Below, one piece after another: positions 6,584 to 13,568 of a stretch of DNA of 17,702 nucleotides. How positions within the stretch are numbered: the stretch's first letter is position 1; each line of letters opens with the position of its first letter. The notes under the pieces are model-generated. The model worked only from the letters and a program-made list of their open reading frames with translations. It was not told the DNA's origin and did no database searches. The stretch is from Pseudomonadota bacterium (lineage in GTDB: Bacteria > Pseudomonadota > Gammaproteobacteria > Xanthomonadales > Xanthomonadaceae), in NCBI GenBank assembly GCA_023386795.1, contig JAEWJB010000171.1, positions 1-17,702 of the forward strand, given 5' to 3'. Made by a program: the position numbers and the translations under genes.

Positions 6584-7489
6584 TCAGTGGGTGGCGTCGT
6601 CGGCGTCGCTGTCGTCGAACTCGCTGGAGAACGCCAGCGGGGCGTTGGTGTTGCCCAGCGCCAGCGACTTGACGTAGATCGGCGCCAGCGGCGCTTCCTG
6701 CACGATGTCCAGCAGCTGTTCCTTGGCCAGTTCCAGCAGCGCCAGGAAGGTGACCAGCACGCCGAGCTTGCCTTCCTCGGCGGTGAACAGGCTTTCGAAA
6801 CGGTAGAACTTGCCGTCGTCCAGCCGGCCGAGCACGTCGCCCATCCGCTGGCGCACGCTCAGCGCCTCGCGGCGGATGGCGTGGCCGGTGAACAGCTCGG
6901 CGCGCTTGAGCACGTCGTGCAGGGCCAGCAGCATTTCCTTCAGGTCCACCGGCGGCGGCAGCTTGATCGCCGCGCGGTCCGGCACGTGGGCATGCACCGG
7001 CGTGGTGTCGCGGTCCTGGCGGGGCAGGGCGTCGATGTCCTCGGCGGCCTGCTTGAAGCGCTCGTATTCCTGCAGGCGGCGCACCAGCTCCGCGCGCGGG
7101 TCTTCCTCTTCGCCCTCGACCGCGGGCGGACGCGGCAGCAGCATGCGCGACTTGATCTCGGCCAGGATCGCGGCCATCACCAGGTACTCGGCGGCCAGCT
7201 CGAAGCGCAGCTCCTGCATCACGTTGATGTAGTCCACGTACTGCCGGGTGATCTCGGCGACGGGGATGTCCAGGATGTCCAGGTTCTGCCGGCGGATCAG
7301 GTACAGCAGCAGGTCCAGCGGGCCTTCGAAGGCATCCAGGATGACTTCCAGCGCGTCCGGCGGGATGTAAAGGTCCTGCGGGATCTGCAGGACCGGCTGC
7401 CCATGCACGACCGCCAGCGGCATTTCCTGCTGCTGCGGCGAGGCGCTCTGGGTTGGCGGATTCGCGTCCTGCGCGAGTTCGGCGGTCAT
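6584..7489 (-). CDS. scpA: Segregation and condensation protein A (kleisin)
   Basis: A 301-residue kleisin that bridges the SMC heads and binds ScpB. The hallmark segment FEGPLDLLLYLIRRQNLDI and the following DIPVAEITRQYVDYI are clear near residues 50-90, AAEYLVMAAILAEIKSRMLLP follows, and the C-terminal winged helix ends the protein (TFLALLELAKEQLLDIVQ). I chose the ATG at 7489 (MTAELAQDANPP). The frame stays open to 7540, but the extra residues are Arg-rich and not typical of the family. Residues 1-45 are a poorly conserved lead. It heads the scpA-scpB-rluB operon; no good Shine-Dalgarno or promoter is visible upstream. Confidence 0.94.
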   Translation of the reverse strand: MTAELAQDANPPTQSASPQQQEMPLAVVHGQPVLQIPQDLYIPPDALEVILDAFEGPLDLLLYLIRRQNLDILDIPVAEITRQYVDYINVMQELRFELAAEYLVMAAILAEIKSRMLLPRPPAVEGEEEDPRAELVRRLQEYERFKQAAEDIDALPRQDRDTTPVHAHVPDRAAIKLPPPVDLKEMLLALHDVLKRAELFTGHAIRREALSVRQRMGDVLGRLDDGKFYRFESLFTAEEGKLGVLVTFLALLELAKEQLLDIVQEAPLAPIYVKSLALGNTNAPLAFSSEFDDSDADDATH

Positions 7490-7844
7490 CAGCGATCTGG
7501 TGTTGCGTCGGGTTGCTTCAATTGCGCCCACGACGCGCACGTGCGGGGGAAACCCGTCCGGCGAAGGTGGCTTCTACGGCGTGCCGGCGGCGGCACGATC
7601 CCAATTCAAACTAACGCCGCTGCAAGCGGCTGCAGCGACTGGACAACGAGGAGGTGGTCTACGCGGGCGGTTCGGGAACCGGCGGAGCGGGTGGCCGGCA
7701 AGGCCCCAGGGGCCGGTGAGCCGACGTGCCGCCGCAATCGAGCCGCGTGCATTGACAGCTAGGGTAATGGCAGGGCCGGGGCGGTGTCCAGCGTCGCCGC
7801 GGCTAGAATGAATGCCTTGTTCCGATAGAAGAGGTACGGCCGGC
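7490..7844. other. Divergent intergenic region between scpA and the yciI-like gene
   Basis: This 355-base stretch has no supported gene. It should hold the promoter for the scpA operon on one strand and that of the yciI-bolA pair on the other. Visible elements are TAGAAT at 7804-7809, a plausible -10 box 36 bases before the yciI-like start but without a good -35; an isolated TTGACA at 7752-7757 that lacks a -10 at proper distance; and a short hairpin GCCGCT-GCA-AGCGGC near 7617-7631. Open frames crossing it encode Arg/Pro-rich shadow products. Confidence 0.5.
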
Positions 7845-8144
7845 ATGTGGTACGTGATCGAGGGATACGACGGCCCGGGCGCCGCCGAGGGGCGCCGCAG
7901 CGCCCGCCCGGCCCATCTCGAGCGCCTGCGCGCGCTGGCCGACGCCGGTCGCCTGCTGCTGGCCGGGCCATGCCCGGCGATCGATGCCGAAGATCCGGGG
8001 GAGGCGGGTTTCAGCGGCAGCCTGGTGGTGGCGCAGTTCCCCTCGCTGGTCGAGGCGCGGGCCTGGGCCGACGCGGATCCTTACGTGGACGCCGGGGTCT
8101 ACGCCCGGGTCGAGGTCCGGCCGTTCAAGCGGGTGTTGCCGTGA
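7845..8144 (+). CDS. yciI: YciI-family protein
   Basis: A 99-residue cytoplasmic protein with the YciI dimeric alpha/beta-barrel (ferredoxin-like) fold: MWYVIEGYDG at the start, RPAHLERLRALADAGRLLLAGP with the family His/Arg region near residues 25-45, then GSLVVAQFPSLVEARAWADADPYVDAGVYARVEVRPFK. The D-P-Y-V-xAGV segment is typical. The biochemical role of stand-alone YciI proteins is not settled, and the gene symbol refers to family membership only. The ATG at 7845 is chosen because the family starts there and GAGG precedes it by 10 bases; an ATG at 7812 in the same frame adds 11 unlikely residues. It overlaps the next gene by four bases (GTGA), so the pair is an operon. Confidence 0.9.
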   Translation: MWYVIEGYDGPGAAEGRRSARPAHLERLRALADAGRLLLAGPCPAIDAEDPGEAGFSGSLVVAQFPSLVEARAWADADPYVDAGVYARVEVRPFKRVLP

Positions 8145-8407
8145 ACGACCGCCTCGACCGCATCGAGACCGCGCTGCGCGCCGCCTTCAGCCCGTCCGTC
8201 CTGGAAGTGGTGGACGACAGCCACAAGCACGCCGGCCATGCCGGGGCCCGCGACGGGCGGGGTCACTACTCGGTGCGAATCGTCGCCCCGGTCTTCGCCG
8301 GCATGGCACCGCTGGCCCGGCACCGGGCGGTTTATGCCGCGCTCGGCACGATGATGCAGGAAGACATCCACGCGCTCTCCATCCAGGCCCAGGCGCCTGC
8401 CGCATAA
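8141..8407 (+). CDS. bolA: BolA-family protein
   Basis: An 88-residue BolA-like protein starting with GTG at 8141, overlapping the yciI-like stop codon by four bases. The sequence follows the BolA pattern: an N-terminal helix (DRLDRIETALRAAF), LEVVDDSHKHAGH with the histidine-rich loop, HYSVRIVAPVFAGM, the basic RHRAVYAALG and the closing IHALSIQAQAP. BolA proteins bind monothiol glutaredoxins with a shared iron-sulfur cluster and also have a KH-like nucleic-acid-binding fold. A role in iron-sulfur or stress physiology is family knowledge, not visible here. Normal length; only the non-ATG start is unusual. Confidence 0.92.
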   Translation: MNDRLDRIETALRAAFSPSVLEVVDDSHKHAGHAGARDGRGHYSVRIVAPVFAGMAPLARHRAVYAALGTMMQEDIHALSIQAQAPAA

Positions 8408-8456
8408 GGCGTTGTCGCCCGCATGGCCGGGCGATGGCCGAACTTCGCGGCTGATC

Positions 8457-8485
8457 CTGTCCACCGGACACGGTCAGGTTAGAAT
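8457..8485 (+). promoter_or_regulatory. Likely promoter of the LacI/GalR-type gene
   Basis: CTGTCC at 8457-8462 and TAGAAT at 8480-8485 are separated by exactly 17 bases, a good fit to a sigma-70 type promoter with a weak -35. The predicted transcript would begin near 8492, so the operator at 8515-8528 lies just downstream of the start, a position that allows repression. Confidence 0.55.
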
Positions 8486-8506
8486 TGCGTTGCAGTGCAG
8501 GATGAC

Positions 8507-8540
8507 GCGTCGCCTGAAAACGATTACAGTCCGGCGACGC
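8507..8540 (+). promoter_or_regulatory. GalR-type operator nested in a perfect 8-bp inverted repeat
   Basis: TGAAAACGATTACA at 8515-8528 matches the GalR/PurR-class pattern TGnAAnCGnTTnCA at every defined position. It is framed exactly by GCGTCGCC (8507-8514) and its reverse complement GGCGACGC (8533-8540). The regulator encoded just downstream has Val-Ala at the base-reading positions of the recognition helix, as in GalR, which fits this operator class. The site lies 44 bases before the TTG start at 8572, so self-control is likely. Confidence 0.7.
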
Positions 8541-8571
8541 ATTCGGAGTCTCGACCGTGGAGGGCGGTACG

Positions 8572-9594
8572 TTGGCAAAGAATTCCATCACCATCAAGGA
8601 CGTGGCGCGCGAAGCCAAGGTCTCGGTGGCGACCGTTTCGCGCGCATTGAACGGACACGACAACGTGGCCGAAGCAGTACGCAAGGCCGTGCTCGAAGTG
8701 GCCGACCGGCTGCGTTACAGCCCGCATGCGGCCGCCCGCAGCCTGAGCAGCCGGCACACGCAGACCATCGGCGTGGTGTTGCCCGACCTGTACGGTGAAT
8801 TCTTTTCCGAACTGATCCGTGGCATCGACGGGGTGGCGCGCGCGCGCCGCCAGCACCTGCTGGTGTCCAGCTACCACGGCGACCAGGAAGAGCAGGGCCG
8901 CGCGCTGCGCGCCATGCGCGGGCGGGTGGATGGCCTGCTGGTGCTTTCGCCTTATGCCGAACACCCGGGCTTTCTGACCGAAAACCTCCCGCAGTCGTTG
9001 CCGACCGTGCTGATCAACACGCACCTGCCGGACGACGACCACTACCCGGTGCTGAGCATCGACGACCACGCCGGCGCCATCGCGATGACCGAGCACCTGC
9101 TTGCGCAGGGGCACCGCCGCATCGTCTTCATCGCCGGGCCGGAACTCAACTTCGACGCGCGCGAACGCCTGCGGGGCTTCGAGGACGCGATGGCCGCCCA
9201 CGGCGCCGATGCGCGTGCCAGGGTGCTGTACGGCGATTTCGACGAGGCCTCCGGCTACCGCGCGGGCCAGCAGCTGCTGCAGGGCGAGCTGCCCGACGCG
9301 GTGTTCGCCGCCAACGACATGATGGCGCTGGGCTGCCTCTACGCGCTGACCCAGGCCGGCGTGCAGGTGCCCGCGCAGGTCGCGCTGGCCGGCTTCGACG
9401 ACATCCCGCTGGCGCGGTTCGTGCATCCGGGCCTGACGACGATGCGGGTCAGCATTGCCGAGCTGGGCGCGCAGGCCATGGGCCGCCTGCTGGGCCTGAT
9501 CGATCCGGCCGGCGCCGTGCCGCAGGGCAGTGTCACCTTGAAGCCGACGCTGATCGTGCGCGATTCGACCGTGGCCGGGTCGGGGCAGGCATGA
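8572..9594 (+). CDS. LacI/GalR-family regulator of the glucan locus
   Basis: A 340-residue DNA-binding regulator. The helix-turn-helix ITIKDVAREAKVSVATVSRA is at residues 6-25, the hinge region YSPHAAARSLSSR at 49-61, and the effector-binding domain follows with family landmarks GHRRIVFIAG, VFAANDMMALGC and AGFDDIPLARFVHPGLTT. I chose the TTG at 8572 because GGAGG ends 8 bases before it and the protein then starts MAKNSITIKDVA, the usual spacing; a GTG at 8557 in frame would add five residues. It lies 115 bases before the GH144 gene in the same direction and is the obvious regulator of the locus, binding an oligosaccharide or sugar released from the imported substrate (inferred). Confidence 0.93.
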   Translation: MAKNSITIKDVAREAKVSVATVSRALNGHDNVAEAVRKAVLEVADRLRYSPHAAARSLSSRHTQTIGVVLPDLYGEFFSELIRGIDGVARARRQHLLVSSYHGDQEEQGRALRAMRGRVDGLLVLSPYAEHPGFLTENLPQSLPTVLINTHLPDDDHYPVLSIDDHAGAIAMTEHLLAQGHRRIVFIAGPELNFDARERLRGFEDAMAAHGADARARVLYGDFDEASGYRAGQQLLQGELPDAVFAANDMMALGCLYALTQAGVQVPAQVALAGFDDIPLARFVHPGLTTMRVSIAELGAQAMGRLLGLIDPAGAVPQGSVTLKPTLIVRDSTVAGSGQA

Positions 9595-9597
9595 GGT

Positions 9598-9623
9598 CGT
9601 CCCGCCTGCACGGGCGAGGGACG
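9598..9623 (+). terminator. Hairpin after the LacI/GalR-type gene, possible weak terminator
   Basis: CGTCCC-GCC and GGC-GGGACG pair across a 6-base loop with a 2-base bulge, starting three bases after the regulator stop codon. No T-tract follows, so it may act as an attenuator or processing structure within a longer transcript instead of a true terminator. Confidence 0.35.
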
Positions 9624-9676
9624 GCCCCGGCGCGCGCGTCGTTGCGCTGAGCGTCAGGTTTCACCCCGTTGTTCAT

Positions 9677-9686
9677 CCGCATGCGG
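9677..9686. promoter_or_regulatory. Palindrome before the GH144 gene, possible control site
   Basis: CCGCATGCGG is a perfect 10-bp palindrome 23 bases before the likely GTG start. TTGTTC (9669-9674) lies just upstream and TTAGTC just downstream, but their spacing does not make a good promoter. It does not match the GalR-type operator seen before the regulator gene. It may be chance. Confidence 0.25.
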
Positions 9687-9709
9687 GTTAGTCTCAAGGG
9701 AGTTCATTG

Positions 9710-11389
9710 GTGAGGGTTGTAAGCGATTTCATGAAAGACGGTAGCCATTCCGAAGCCCGCGCTTGCGGCCGGGCCCGCTTCTTGCACGGCGCATGGCTGG
9801 CGGTGGCCATGCTGGCACTGTCGGCCTGCCAGCAGCAGGCGCCTACCCAACCGCACACCAAGCCCGCACCTACCGTGACCTTGATCGAACCGACCCTGCC
9901 GCCGGCCCCTCCCAAGCCGGTGAAACCGGAATTGCCGCCGCTGTTCACCGATATCGAACGGCGCACTTTCCAGTTCTTCTGGGACACCACCAACGAAACC
10001 AACGGTCTTACGCCGGACCGCTTCCCCTCGCGCCCGTTCGCCAGCATCGCCTCGGTGGGCTTCGCGCTGACCGCTTACCCGATCGGCATCGAGAACGGCT
10101 GGGTGAGCCGCACCCAGGCGGTGGACCGCACGCTGACCACGCTGAAGTTCTTCCGCGATGCGCCGGTCGGCCCGCAGCGCACCGGCAAGGCCGGCTACAA
10201 GGGCTTCTACTACCACTTCCTGGATATGCAGCGCGGCCAGCGCTACGACAGCTGGGTGGAGCTGTCGAGCGTGGACACCGCGTTGCTGATGATGGGCGTG
10301 CTGTTCGCGCAGTCCTATTACGACGGCGATGACCCGCGCGAGAAGGAGATCCGCCAGATCGCCGACACGCTCTACAAGCGCGTGGACTGGAACTGGCTGC
10401 AGCAGCGTGCCCCGCTGATCTCGATGGGCTGGTTCCCGGAGAGCGGCTTCATCAACCACGACTGGATGGGCTACAACGAGGCGATGATGCTGTACGTGCT
10501 GGCCCTGGGCTCGCCGACGCATCCGGTGGACCCCGATGCGTGGACGGTGTGGACGCGCACCTACAACAACGACTGGGGCGTCTACCAGGGCCAGGAATAC
10601 CTGTCCTTCGGCCCGCTGTTCGGCCACCAGTACAGCCACGTCTGGATCGACTTCCGCGACATCCAGGACCAGTACATGCGCGAGCGGGGGATCGACTACT
10701 TCCTCAACAGCCGCCGCGCCACGCTGGCCCAGCGCGACTACGCCATCGACAACCCGATGAAGTGGAAGGACTACGGCGAGAACGTGTGGGGCCTGACCGC
10801 CAGCGACGGCCCGCAGAACACCAGCCAGGAATACCGTGGCGAGCAGCGCCAGTTCCGCCATTACTCCTCGCGCGGCGCCGGCCTGCGGGAGAACTTCGAC
10901 GACGGCACCATCGCGCCGACCGCGGCGATCTCCTCGATCGTGTTCGCGCCGGAGGTGGTGATCCCGGCCACCGAGGAAATGCACAAGCGCTACGGCGACT
11001 ACCTGTATTCCAGCTACGGCTTCCTGGATTCGTTCAACCCCAGCTTCAACTACGACATCCCGCTCAAGACCGGGCGCGTGGTGCCGGACCGCGGCTGGGT
11101 GGCTAGCGATTACATCGCCATCGACCAGGGCCCGATCCTCACGATGATCGCGAACTACCGCAACGAGTTCGTGTGGACCGTGATGAAGAAGAACAAGTAC
11201 ATCCGTACCGGCCTGGAACGTGCCGGCTTCACCGGCGGCTGGCTGGCACCGGAGGGCGAGGCGCCGCAGCAGCCGAAGAAGGACGAACAGGCGGCCGCCG
11301 CGCGGGCGATCGGCATTGCCGAATCGCGTGCGGCCGCGGCCGAGGCGCAGCAGAACCCCGCGCAGCGCCAGCAGCAGAAGCCGGAGTGA
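9710..11389 (+). CDS. Lipoprotein with glycoamylase domain, GH144 (endo-beta-1,2-glucanase family)
   Basis: A 559-residue exported lipoprotein. A basic N-region is followed by a hydrophobic segment and the lipobox ALSAC with Cys40, then a Pro/Thr-rich linker and, from about residue 78, the PF10091 glycoamylase domain. Typical family stretches are TFQFFWDTTN, FPESGF, GYNEAMMLYVLALGS, VWGLTASDGP, GTIAPTAAISS and AIDQGPILTMIANYR. Characterised members of CAZy GH144 are endo-beta-1,2-glucanases with an (alpha/alpha)6 fold, which is the basis for the substrate suggestion. Conserved acids near the cleft include Glu244 and Glu257, but I cannot name the catalytic ones. The last 45 residues are low-complexity, Gln/Ala/Lys-rich. 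GTG at 9710 is preferred because GGGAG ends 7 bases upstream; TTG 9707 and ATG 9731 are alternatives. It overlaps the binding-protein gene if that begins at GTG 11386. Older annotations call such proteins glucoamylase, which is probably misleading. Confidence 0.88.
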   Translation: MRVVSDFMKDGSHSEARACGRARFLHGAWLAVAMLALSACQQQAPTQPHTKPAPTVTLIEPTLPPAPPKPVKPELPPLFTDIERRTFQFFWDTTNETNGLTPDRFPSRPFASIASVGFALTAYPIGIENGWVSRTQAVDRTLTTLKFFRDAPVGPQRTGKAGYKGFYYHFLDMQRGQRYDSWVELSSVDTALLMMGVLFAQSYYDGDDPREKEIRQIADTLYKRVDWNWLQQRAPLISMGWFPESGFINHDWMGYNEAMMLYVLALGSPTHPVDPDAWTVWTRTYNNDWGVYQGQEYLSFGPLFGHQYSHVWIDFRDIQDQYMRERGIDYFLNSRRATLAQRDYAIDNPMKWKDYGENVWGLTASDGPQNTSQEYRGEQRQFRHYSSRGAGLRENFDDGTIAPTAAISSIVFAPEVVIPATEEMHKRYGDYLYSSYGFLDSFNPSFNYDIPLKTGRVVPDRGWVASDYIAIDQGPILTMIANYRNEFVWTVMKKNKYIRTGLERAGFTGGWLAPEGEAPQQPKKDEQAAAARAIGIAESRAAAAEAQQNPAQRQQQKPE

Positions 11390-11397
11390 GCGCGCGC

Positions 11398-12690
11398 ATG
11401 GGCCGGCTGCTCGTCGCGGGGCTGCTGCTCGCCGGCCTGGCGGCCGGCTGCACGCGTGCGCCTCAGGGCGAGACGATTCGCTTCTGGGCGATGGGCCGCG
11501 AGGCCGAGGTGGTCACCGAACTGGTGGCCGACTTCGAGAAGGAGAACCCCGGCCTGCACGTGGACGTGCAGAACATCCCGATGACCGCCGCGCACGAGAA
11601 GCTGCTGACGGCCTTCGCCGCCGACGGCCTGCCGGACGTGTGCCAGCTCGGCAACACCTGGTTGCCCGAGTTCGCGATGCTGGACGCGCTGGAGCCGTTG
11701 CAGCCCTACGTGGACCGCTCCGAGGTCATTGACCCGAAGGATTACTTCCCGGGCGTCTGGGACACCAATGTCGTCAACGGCACCCTGTACGGCGTGCCGT
11801 GGTACGTGGACACGCGCCTGCTGTTCTATCGCAAGGACCTGCTGGCCGAGGCCGGCGTCACCCGGACACCGCAGACCTGGGCCGAGTTCGAGCAGGCGAT
11901 GGCCGCGGTGAAACGTCACGTCGGCCCGCAGCGCTACGCGATCATGATGCCGCTCAACGAGTTCGAGCAGCAGCTGTCCTTCGCGCTGCAACAGGACGAC
12001 CCGCTGCTGCGCGACAACGACAACTACGGCAACTTCCGCAGCCCCGGCTTCCGCAAGGCGCTGGCGTTCTACGCCAACATGTACGAGCAAGGCTGGGCGC
12101 AGAAGGTCTCCGAAACCCAGATCTCCAACGTCTGGTACGAATTCTTCAACGGCTCGTTCGCCTTCTATCTCTCCGGCCCCTGGAACGTGCGCGAGTTTCG
12201 CCTGCGCCAACCGCCGGGCATGGAAGGCAAGTGGGGCACGATGCCGCTGCCCGGCCCGAATGGCCCGGGCGCAGGCATCGCCGGCGGCGCCAGCCTGGTG
12301 ATCATGCGCCAGTCGCAGCACAAGGATGCGGCGTGGAAGTTGATCGAATTCCTTTCGCGCCCCCAGCAGCAGGCGCGCTTCCACGCCATCATCGGCGACC
12401 TGCCGCCGCGTCGCAGTACCTGGCAATACCCCTCGCTGCGTGAAGATCCGCTGGCGCAGGCGTTCGGCGACCAGCTCGAACGCGTCAAGGCCACGCCGAA
12501 GGTGCTGGAGTGGGAGCGCATCGTGCAGGAAATGCGCCTGGTCACCGAACGGGTGGTGCGCGGGGGCGAAAGCCAGGAGAACGCGGTGCAGGAACTGGAC
12601 AAGCGCGTGGACGACATCCTCGCCAAGCGGCGCTGGATCTGGGCGCAGCAGCACCCGGATACGCCGAAGGCCGCGGAGACCACGCCATGA
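11398..12690 (+). CDS. Sugar ABC transporter substrate-binding lipoprotein (MalE-like, cluster B)
   Basis: A 430-residue extracytoplasmic solute-binding protein of the SBP_bac_1 family. Its signal peptide MGRLLVAGLLLAGLAAGC has a lipobox ending in AAGC with Cys18, so the mature protein is probably lipid-anchored in the periplasm. The mature part shows features of carbohydrate binders: IRFWAMGREAEVV, the FEKENPGLHVDVQNIPM segment, VCQLGNTWLPEFAMLDALEPL, VPWYVDTRLLFYRKDLL, and the FLSGPWNV and GGASLVIMRQSQHKDAAWKLIEFL stretches. Two starts are possible: ATG 11398 gives a standard signal peptide, and GTG 11386 overlaps the previous stop codon by four bases. It is followed by its two permease genes with an ATGA overlap. 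The ligand is inferred to be an oligosaccharide freed by the GH144 enzyme. Confidence 0.92.
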   Translation: MGRLLVAGLLLAGLAAGCTRAPQGETIRFWAMGREAEVVTELVADFEKENPGLHVDVQNIPMTAAHEKLLTAFAADGLPDVCQLGNTWLPEFAMLDALEPLQPYVDRSEVIDPKDYFPGVWDTNVVNGTLYGVPWYVDTRLLFYRKDLLAEAGVTRTPQTWAEFEQAMAAVKRHVGPQRYAIMMPLNEFEQQLSFALQQDDPLLRDNDNYGNFRSPGFRKALAFYANMYEQGWAQKVSETQISNVWYEFFNGSFAFYLSGPWNVREFRLRQPPGMEGKWGTMPLPGPNGPGAGIAGGASLVIMRQSQHKDAAWKLIEFLSRPQQQARFHAIIGDLPPRRSTWQYPSLREDPLAQAFGDQLERVKATPKVLEWERIVQEMRLVTERVVRGGESQENAVQELDKRVDDILAKRRWIWAQQHPDTPKAAETTP

Positions 12691-13568
12691 AGCGCTACAC
12701 GCTCGCCGGCTGGGTGTTCACCGCGCCCGCGCTGCTCGTGCTGGGCATGTTCTTCGGCGTGCCGGTGCTGGCCGCGCTGGTACTCAGCCTGACCGACTTC
12801 GACCTCTACGCGCTGGCTGACAGCAGCCACCTGCGCTTCGTCGGCCTGGGCAACTACATCGACCTGCTGCAGACGCCGCTGTTCTGGAAGTCGCTGTGGA
12901 ATACCACCTACTTCGTGCTGCTCGGCGTGCCGGTGTCCATTGCCGTCTCGCTCGGCGCGGCGATGCTGCTCAACGCGAAGGCGGCACGGTTCCGCGCGCT
13001 GTTCCGCACCGCGCTGTTCGCCCCGGTGGTGACCACGCTGGTGGCGGTGGCCGTGATCTGGCGCTACCTGTTCCACGTCAAGTACGGCCTGGTGAACTGG
13101 GGCCTGGGGCACCTGGGCATCTCGCCGGTGGATTTCCTCGGTGACCCGCGCTGGGCGATGCCCACCATCATGCTGTTCGCGGTGTGGAAGAACTTCGGCT
13201 ACAACATGGTGATCTTCCTGGCCGGGCTGCAGGGCATCCCGCAGGACCTGTACGAGGCCGCGCGCATCGACGGCGCCTCGAAGTGGAAGCAGTTCCTGCA
13301 CATCACCTTGCCGATGCTCGGCCCGGTGCTGATGGTGGTCGGGGTGATCACCGTCTCCGGCTATTTCCAGCTGTTTGCCGAACCCTACGTGATGACGCGC
13401 GGCGACCCGCTGCAAAGCACCGTGAGCGTGCTGTATTTCATGTTCGAGGAAGGTTTCAAGTGGTGGAACCTCGGCCGCGCCTCGGCGGTGGCGTTCCTGT
13501 TGTTCCTCATCATCCTGGCGGTGACCACCGTGATGCTGCGCTTCGGCCGCAAGAAGGACCTGGTATGA
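12687..13568 (+). CDS. Carbohydrate ABC transporter permease (MalF/UgpA-like)
   Basis: A 293-residue inner-membrane protein with six predicted membrane helices, the first at about residues 7-32. The binding-protein-dependent transport motif that contacts the ATPase is YEAARIDGASKWKQFLHITLP starting at residue 189, with Glu190-Ala-Ala and Gly196. It pairs with the next gene to form the channel for the sugar taken by the upstream binding protein. The ATG shares four bases with the upstream stop codon (ATGA), and its own stop shares four with the next start, so the three genes are translationally coupled. Length is normal for the family. Substrate cannot be read from the sequence. Confidence 0.95.
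   Translation: MKRYTLAGWVFTAPALLVLGMFFGVPVLAALVLSLTDFDLYALADSSHLRFVGLGNYIDLLQTPLFWKSLWNTTYFVLLGVPVSIAVSLGAAMLLNAKAARFRALFRTALFAPVVTTLVAVAVIWRYLFHVKYGLVNWGLGHLGISPVDFLGDPRWAMPTIMLFAVWKNFGYNMVIFLAGLQGIPQDLYEAARIDGASKWKQFLHITLPMLGPVLMVVGVITVSGYFQLFAEPYVMTRGDPLQSTVSVLYFMFEEGFKWWNLGRASAVAFLLFLIILAVTTVMLRFGRKKDLV

Noticed and set aside
7752..7757. TTGACA as a -35 box
   Set aside because: No acceptable -10 box lies 16-18 bases downstream; the TAGAAT at 7804 is 46 bases away.
11173..11397. In-frame extension of the binding-protein gene upstream of 11386
   Set aside because: It would overlap the GH144 gene by more than 200 bases and would bury the lipoprotein signal peptide inside the protein.
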